Assembly (NCBI GenBank): GCA_023266795.1
Contig: JAHFPI010000014.1
Coordinates: forward strand, 1-18,343
Source of the DNA: Rhodospirillales bacterium
Lineage (GTDB): Bacteria; Pseudomonadota; Alphaproteobacteria; Micavibrionales; UBA2020
Direction of reading: 5' to 3'
DNA: 18,343 nucleotides
The position numbers were made by a program, and so were the translations under genes. Under the pieces are notes generated by a model. It saw only the letters and a list, made by a program, of their open reading frames with translations, had not been told where the DNA came from and made no database searches. This document shows, piece after piece, positions 15,170 to 18,343 of the stretch (position 1 is its first letter; each line of letters opens with the position of its first letter).

Positions 15170-16805
15170 CTTTTGAATATCCCGTTTTGTTCAACCGGAT
15201 ATTCTTATCCTGCGCCGGAAGCTTGCGCAAGATCATAACGTCATTAATCGCGGCATCTTCCGTAATGGCCGCTTCGGCAGAAAACCCTTTTTCTGTGAAG
15301 GTTTGCAGGGCAGCGCCGTCAAGCCGCACCGCCCCATCTTCCGGCTTCTTATTTATGAACAGGACGGCCTCGCCCTGCACTTTGCCGTTTTTTTTCATGT
15401 CACGGTAGATGACATGCATCCGGATCAGGCGGCTCTCCGCCACTTCGCTGATGTTGCCGATTTCCGCCTGACAGTTTTCGACTCCCAGACCCTTCTTGAG
15501 ATCATTGATCTGCCGGATGCGCTTTGAAATGTTCAGCGCATGGCCGTCGCCCCGTTCCGCCTCAAGCTTCTGCCAGTCCTGCGGCGATGTTTTACCCTTG
15601 AAAACGCTGTTTTGTTTCTGGTTACACAATTCATAGCCCATCTGCATGTATACAGAATTGCCCACAAACGCGGCTACCGCGTAGTTACGCACCGAAATGG
15701 CAGCAACGACCGCGTCACGCCTTGCATGTCCGTTGAAGACCGCCATGAAATGTCCCGCCAGCGTATTGGCCGTGTCGTGATTGTCAGGCGACCCTGTGCC
15801 GCCAAATTTCGCCATTTTATTGAGGCGCGGGCTTTCCTGATCCGGCAGCCAGCGGTCGGTAAAATTCCACCAGTAATTGGCGATCATGCCAAGGTCAAAG
15901 GCGGGGCGATCTTGCCCTTTTTTTCCGATGCCCTTTTTTTCAGTGCTGTGCGCCTGCGCCAACCCCGCAACCTTGTCATCCGGGCCACCCAGCGTTTCCG
16001 CCATGAAAAAGGCATCCGGACTTTTTGCACGGGCGTGATTTACCAGCGCCTGCCATGAATCCGGCGGCAGCATATAGGCCGCATCGCAACGAAATGCTGT
16101 AATACCAATGGTATCCATGTACCAGTTAATCTGCTTCTTCCAGTAGGCATTCTTGCCTGTGAGAAAAAAATCACGCGCGGCGGGCGAATCGTAATTGATC
16201 TGCGCGACGTCGGACCACGGGTCATCTGCGGGGCCGCAAATCCTGCGAGTCAGCCATTCCCTGCCCTGCCCGTCACCGCGAACATCGTGCTTGAAAAGGA
16301 AATAATATGTTTTGGCTTTGCCATTCTCTTCATATTCTATCCCGATGGATTCCCTTCCGTCCGCGCCGCCGTAAACCGTTGTCCATGGGCCGCCGGTCTG
16401 TATTTTTTGCAGCAGTTGTTCTTCCCCTTTGACCAAGGGGTGATCAGCGGCAACATGGTTGAATACCAGATCGGCAAAAACCGTCAGGCCTTTTTTCTTC
16501 GCAGTGGCGACAAAATGCCTGTAGTGTTTGATGTCTTTGCTGTCCGAGCCGGAGCTGAATTCCTGATCCAGAGCGAAATGGTTGCGGATGGCATAGAGGC
16601 TGCCGCTAGTTTTCTGACCGTGAAAATTCTTTTCCACCTGCGAGGTCTGATGCATCGGGCTGAACCAGATGGCATTGAAGTTCATCTCTTCGGCGCGCTT
16701 GATCAGCCAGGAACACTTATCGGACGCCCCCAGACCCGACCAATTTGTGATCGGCCCGATGAGGTGTGGCGGCACGTATAAGATTCTAAATCCTGGCATA
16801 GGCAT
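15150..16805 (-). CDS. GH13 alpha-amylase-family enzyme
   Basis: A 551-residue protein with a catalytic (beta/alpha)8 barrel of the alpha-amylase clan. The conserved regions are D112-LVFNH117 (region I), FRC-D241-AAY (region II, nucleophile), FFMA-E270-TLG (region III, acid/base) and GSPDNH343-D344 (region IV). A small beta domain follows from about residue 440. There is no signal peptide, so it is cytoplasmic. Segments such as AADHPLV and MGYELCNQ recall the maltosyltransferase GlgE group, but the GlgE N-terminal domain is absent and region IV differs, so I do not assign an EC number. A debranching or glucanotransferase role is also possible. Coupling to pgi and divergence from an alpha-glucosidase suggest intracellular glycogen or maltodextrin metabolism. 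A second ATG at 16799 has better ribosome-site spacing and may be the real start. Confidence 0.85.
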   Translation of the reverse strand: MPMPGFRILYVPPHLIGPITNWSGLGASDKCSWLIKRAEEMNFNAIWFSPMHQTSQVEKNFHGQKTSGSLYAIRNHFALDQEFSSGSDSKDIKHYRHFVATAKKKGLTVFADLVFNHVAADHPLVKGEEQLLQKIQTGGPWTTVYGGADGRESIGIEYEENGKAKTYYFLFKHDVRGDGQGREWLTRRICGPADDPWSDVAQINYDSPAARDFFLTGKNAYWKKQINWYMDTIGITAFRCDAAYMLPPDSWQALVNHARAKSPDAFFMAETLGGPDDKVAGLAQAHSTEKKGIGKKGQDRPAFDLGMIANYWWNFTDRWLPDQESPRLNKMAKFGGTGSPDNHDTANTLAGHFMAVFNGHARRDAVVAAISVRNYAVAAFVGNSVYMQMGYELCNQKQNSVFKGKTSPQDWQKLEAERGDGHALNISKRIRQINDLKKGLGVENCQAEIGNISEVAESRLIRMHVIYRDMKKNGKVQGEAVLFINKKPEDGAVRLDGAALQTFTEKGFSAEAAITEDAAINDVMILRKLPAQDKNIRLNKTGYSKDESHKI

Positions 16806-16930
16806 TTTCCAGTTTTGTTATGGCATTACCATACACCCGCCCTTATCTTTTATAAAGCAATTAAAAGTTACTATATTTAGCAATAAAATTACAATTGCGT
16901 CATCCCCTTGAATTTGTAACAACATACACC
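16806..16930. promoter_or_regulatory. Divergent control region between two GH13 genes
   Basis: An AT-rich gap of 125 bases must hold promoters for both the leftward GH13-pgi operon and the rightward alpha-glucosidase. TATAAA-like boxes occur near 16850-16856, but I found no convincing -35 for either direction and no clear operator. No good ribosome site precedes the alpha-glucosidase ATG. Confidence 0.4.
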
Positions 16931-18343
16931 ATGAACAACGATTGGTGGCGCGGGGCGGTCCTATATCAGATATATCCCCGTAGCTTTAAAGACAGCAATA
17001 ACGATGGCGTCGGCGACCTGCAGGGGATCATCGGCAAGCTGGATTATATCGCCTCCCTCGGCGTCGAAGGTGTGTGGCTATCCCCTTTCTTTAAATCGCC
17101 GATGGCGGACTTCGGTTATGATGTCGAGGATTATTGCGCCGTTGATCCGCTGTTCGGCTCCATGCAGGACTTCGACGCCCTGCTCAAAGGCATGCATCAA
17201 CGCGGTCTGAAGCTGATTATCGATCTGGTGCTGAATCACACATCGATCAAGCATCCGTGGTTTGCCCAAAGCTGCAAGGACACCGGAAACCCGAAAGCGG
17301 ACTGGTACGTCTGGGCCGATGCAAAACCTGACGGCACACCGCCGAATAACTGGCTGTCCGTGTTTGGCGGTTCCGCATGGAAATTCGATACGCGCCGGGG
17401 GCAATATTATTTTCATCAGTTTCTGGAAGAGCAGCCCGACCTGAATGTGCGTAATCCTGAAGTTCAGGATGCCCTTCTTGGCATCGTCAAATTCTGGCTG
17501 GACAAGGGCGTGGATGGATTCCGCCTTGATGCGGTCAACCACTGCATCCACGACGCACAGCTGCGGGACAATCCCGCAAAGCCCGAAGATAAAAGGATTC
17601 CTGACAGGCCGATCAAACACACCTACGATATGCAGTGGCATAAATACGACAAGTCGCAGCCCGAAAATCTGGCGTTCCTCCGCCGCCTGCGCGCGCTGAC
17701 CGACAAATACGACGCCCGCATGATGGTGGCGGAAATCGGCGACGATCATAACATCGAGCGCTGCCTTGAGTACACGGCGCCCGGTATGCTGCACACCGCC
17801 TACAGCTTCTCACTTTTGGCAAAAAAATATGGCGCCGGCGTTGTGCGTGACAATGTCGGGGAGTTCAGGGATAAGGCGGCGCAGAGCTGGCCTTCATGGG
17901 CCTTCTCCAATCACGATGTCGTGCGCGTCGCCAGCCGCTGGTCTCCGGATGACAGCGTTCATGAACCACAGGTAAAAATGTTACAGGCGCTTGTCTGCAG
18001 CCTGTGGGGCACAATTTTTGTCTATCAGGGCGAGGAGCTCGGCCTGTCCGATGCCGATGTGCCTTTTGAGAAACTACAGGACCCCTTCAGCAAGTTCATA
18101 TGGCCGGTAAAAGGCCGCGACGGCTGCCGCACGCCAATGCCGTGGGAAAGCCTGAAGCCAAACGGCGGATTCTGCGAGAGAGAGCCGTGGCTGCCGGTCT
18201 CGGAAGATCACCGGAAAAATGCGGTCGACGTGCAGGAAAAAAACAAAAATTCGCCGCTGCATTTTTTCCGCGCTTTTGTGCAATGGCGCAGAAAACATGT
18301 GGCGCTCATCACAGGTGATATCCGCTTTCTGGATACGCCCGAA
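16931..18343 (+). CDS. Alpha-glucosidase, GH13, cut by right edge
   Basis: From the ATG at 16931 the frame is open for all 471 codons to the window end, so the C-terminus is missing. It starts with the alpha-glucosidase/oligo-1,6-glucosidase pattern WWRGAVLYQIYPRSFKDSN and GDLQGIIGKLDYIASLGVEG. The GH13 catalytic regions are DLVLNHTS, GFRL-D200-AVNH (nucleophile), MVA-E268-IGDD (acid/base) and FSNH-D329-VVR. The segment YQGEELGL is typical of the family, and RTPMPW leads towards the C-terminal beta domain. No signal peptide, so it acts on imported or internal oligosaccharides and releases glucose. It is divergent from the GH13-pgi operon and probably works in the same pathway. Linkage preference (alpha-1,4 or alpha-1,6) cannot be fixed by eye. 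Confidence 0.93.
   Translation, partial: MNNDWWRGAVLYQIYPRSFKDSNNDGVGDLQGIIGKLDYIASLGVEGVWLSPFFKSPMADFGYDVEDYCAVDPLFGSMQDFDALLKGMHQRGLKLIIDLVLNHTSIKHPWFAQSCKDTGNPKADWYVWADAKPDGTPPNNWLSVFGGSAWKFDTRRGQYYFHQFLEEQPDLNVRNPEVQDALLGIVKFWLDKGVDGFRLDAVNHCIHDAQLRDNPAKPEDKRIPDRPIKHTYDMQWHKYDKSQPENLAFLRRLRALTDKYDARMMVAEIGDDHNIERCLEYTAPGMLHTAYSFSLLAKKYGAGVVRDNVGEFRDKAAQSWPSWAFSNHDVVRVASRWSPDDSVHEPQVKMLQALVCSLWGTIFVYQGEELGLSDADVPFEKLQDPFSKFIWPVKGRDGCRTPMPWESLKPNGGFCEREPWLPVSEDHRKNAVDVQEKNKNSPLHFFRAFVQWRRKHVALITGDIRFLDTPE

Noticed and set aside
14336..15238. A 300-codon plus-strand frame across pgi
   Set aside because: Antisense to a gene with both PGI signatures; Arg/His-rich translation without a domain.

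Overview
The window is chromosomal DNA of an alphaproteobacterium. The evidence is a flagellar export and rod cluster that runs directly into a CckA-type hybrid histidine kinase, a recA gene preceded by the alphaproteobacterial LexA operator (GTTC-N7-GTTC), and one copy of a palindromic repeat of the type whose translation reads 'IPAFAGMT'. The core genes look GC-rich. Several accessory genes are visibly AT-richer. I cannot name the genus from this window.

Layout. (1) Bases 1-256, minus strand: the start of a small membrane protein that runs off the left edge. (2) Bases 341-2133, minus strand: a tightly packed operon, in transcription order an FlhB C-domain-like protein without a cleavage site, an unknown 93-residue helical protein, fliO and fliP. 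The palindromic repeat lies in frame inside the fliP signal-peptide region. (3) Bases 2243-9737, plus strand: flgB, flgC, fliE, fliQ, fliR, flhB and cckA. Between fliQ and fliR sit two non-flagellar genes: a signal-less M23-family peptidase on the minus strand and a GNAT-like acetyltransferase on the plus strand. (4) Bases 9738-12376: an accessory stretch with an AT-rich gene resembling PD-(D/E)XK nucleases, bracketed by an 11-bp inverted repeat; an ankyrin-repeat protein; and a DUF1566/Lcl-domain protein whose stop codon overlaps the ankyrin gene's stop codon. (5) Bases 12377-13756: recA with its SOS operator, followed by a strong terminator shared with the convergent pgi. (6) Bases 13826-16805, minus strand: a GH13 alpha-glucan enzyme overlapping a compact glucose-6-phosphate isomerase. 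Divergent from them is a second GH13 enzyme, an alpha-glucosidase, cut by the right edge.

How the parts fit. FliO, FliP, FliQ, FliR and FlhB form the membrane core of the flagellar type III export gate. FlgB, FlgC and FliE are the proximal rod and MS-ring adaptor. CckA heads the CckA-ChpT-CtrA phosphorelay, which in many alphaproteobacteria controls flagellar genes, so its place behind flhB makes sense. The two GH13 enzymes and Pgi suggest a small alpha-glucan catabolic or remodelling locus that feeds glycolysis. The least explained parts are the insertion between fliQ and fliR, the accessory stretch between cckA and recA, and the repeat inside fliP. I found no complete defence system, CRISPR array, reverse transcriptase, transposase or tRNA.
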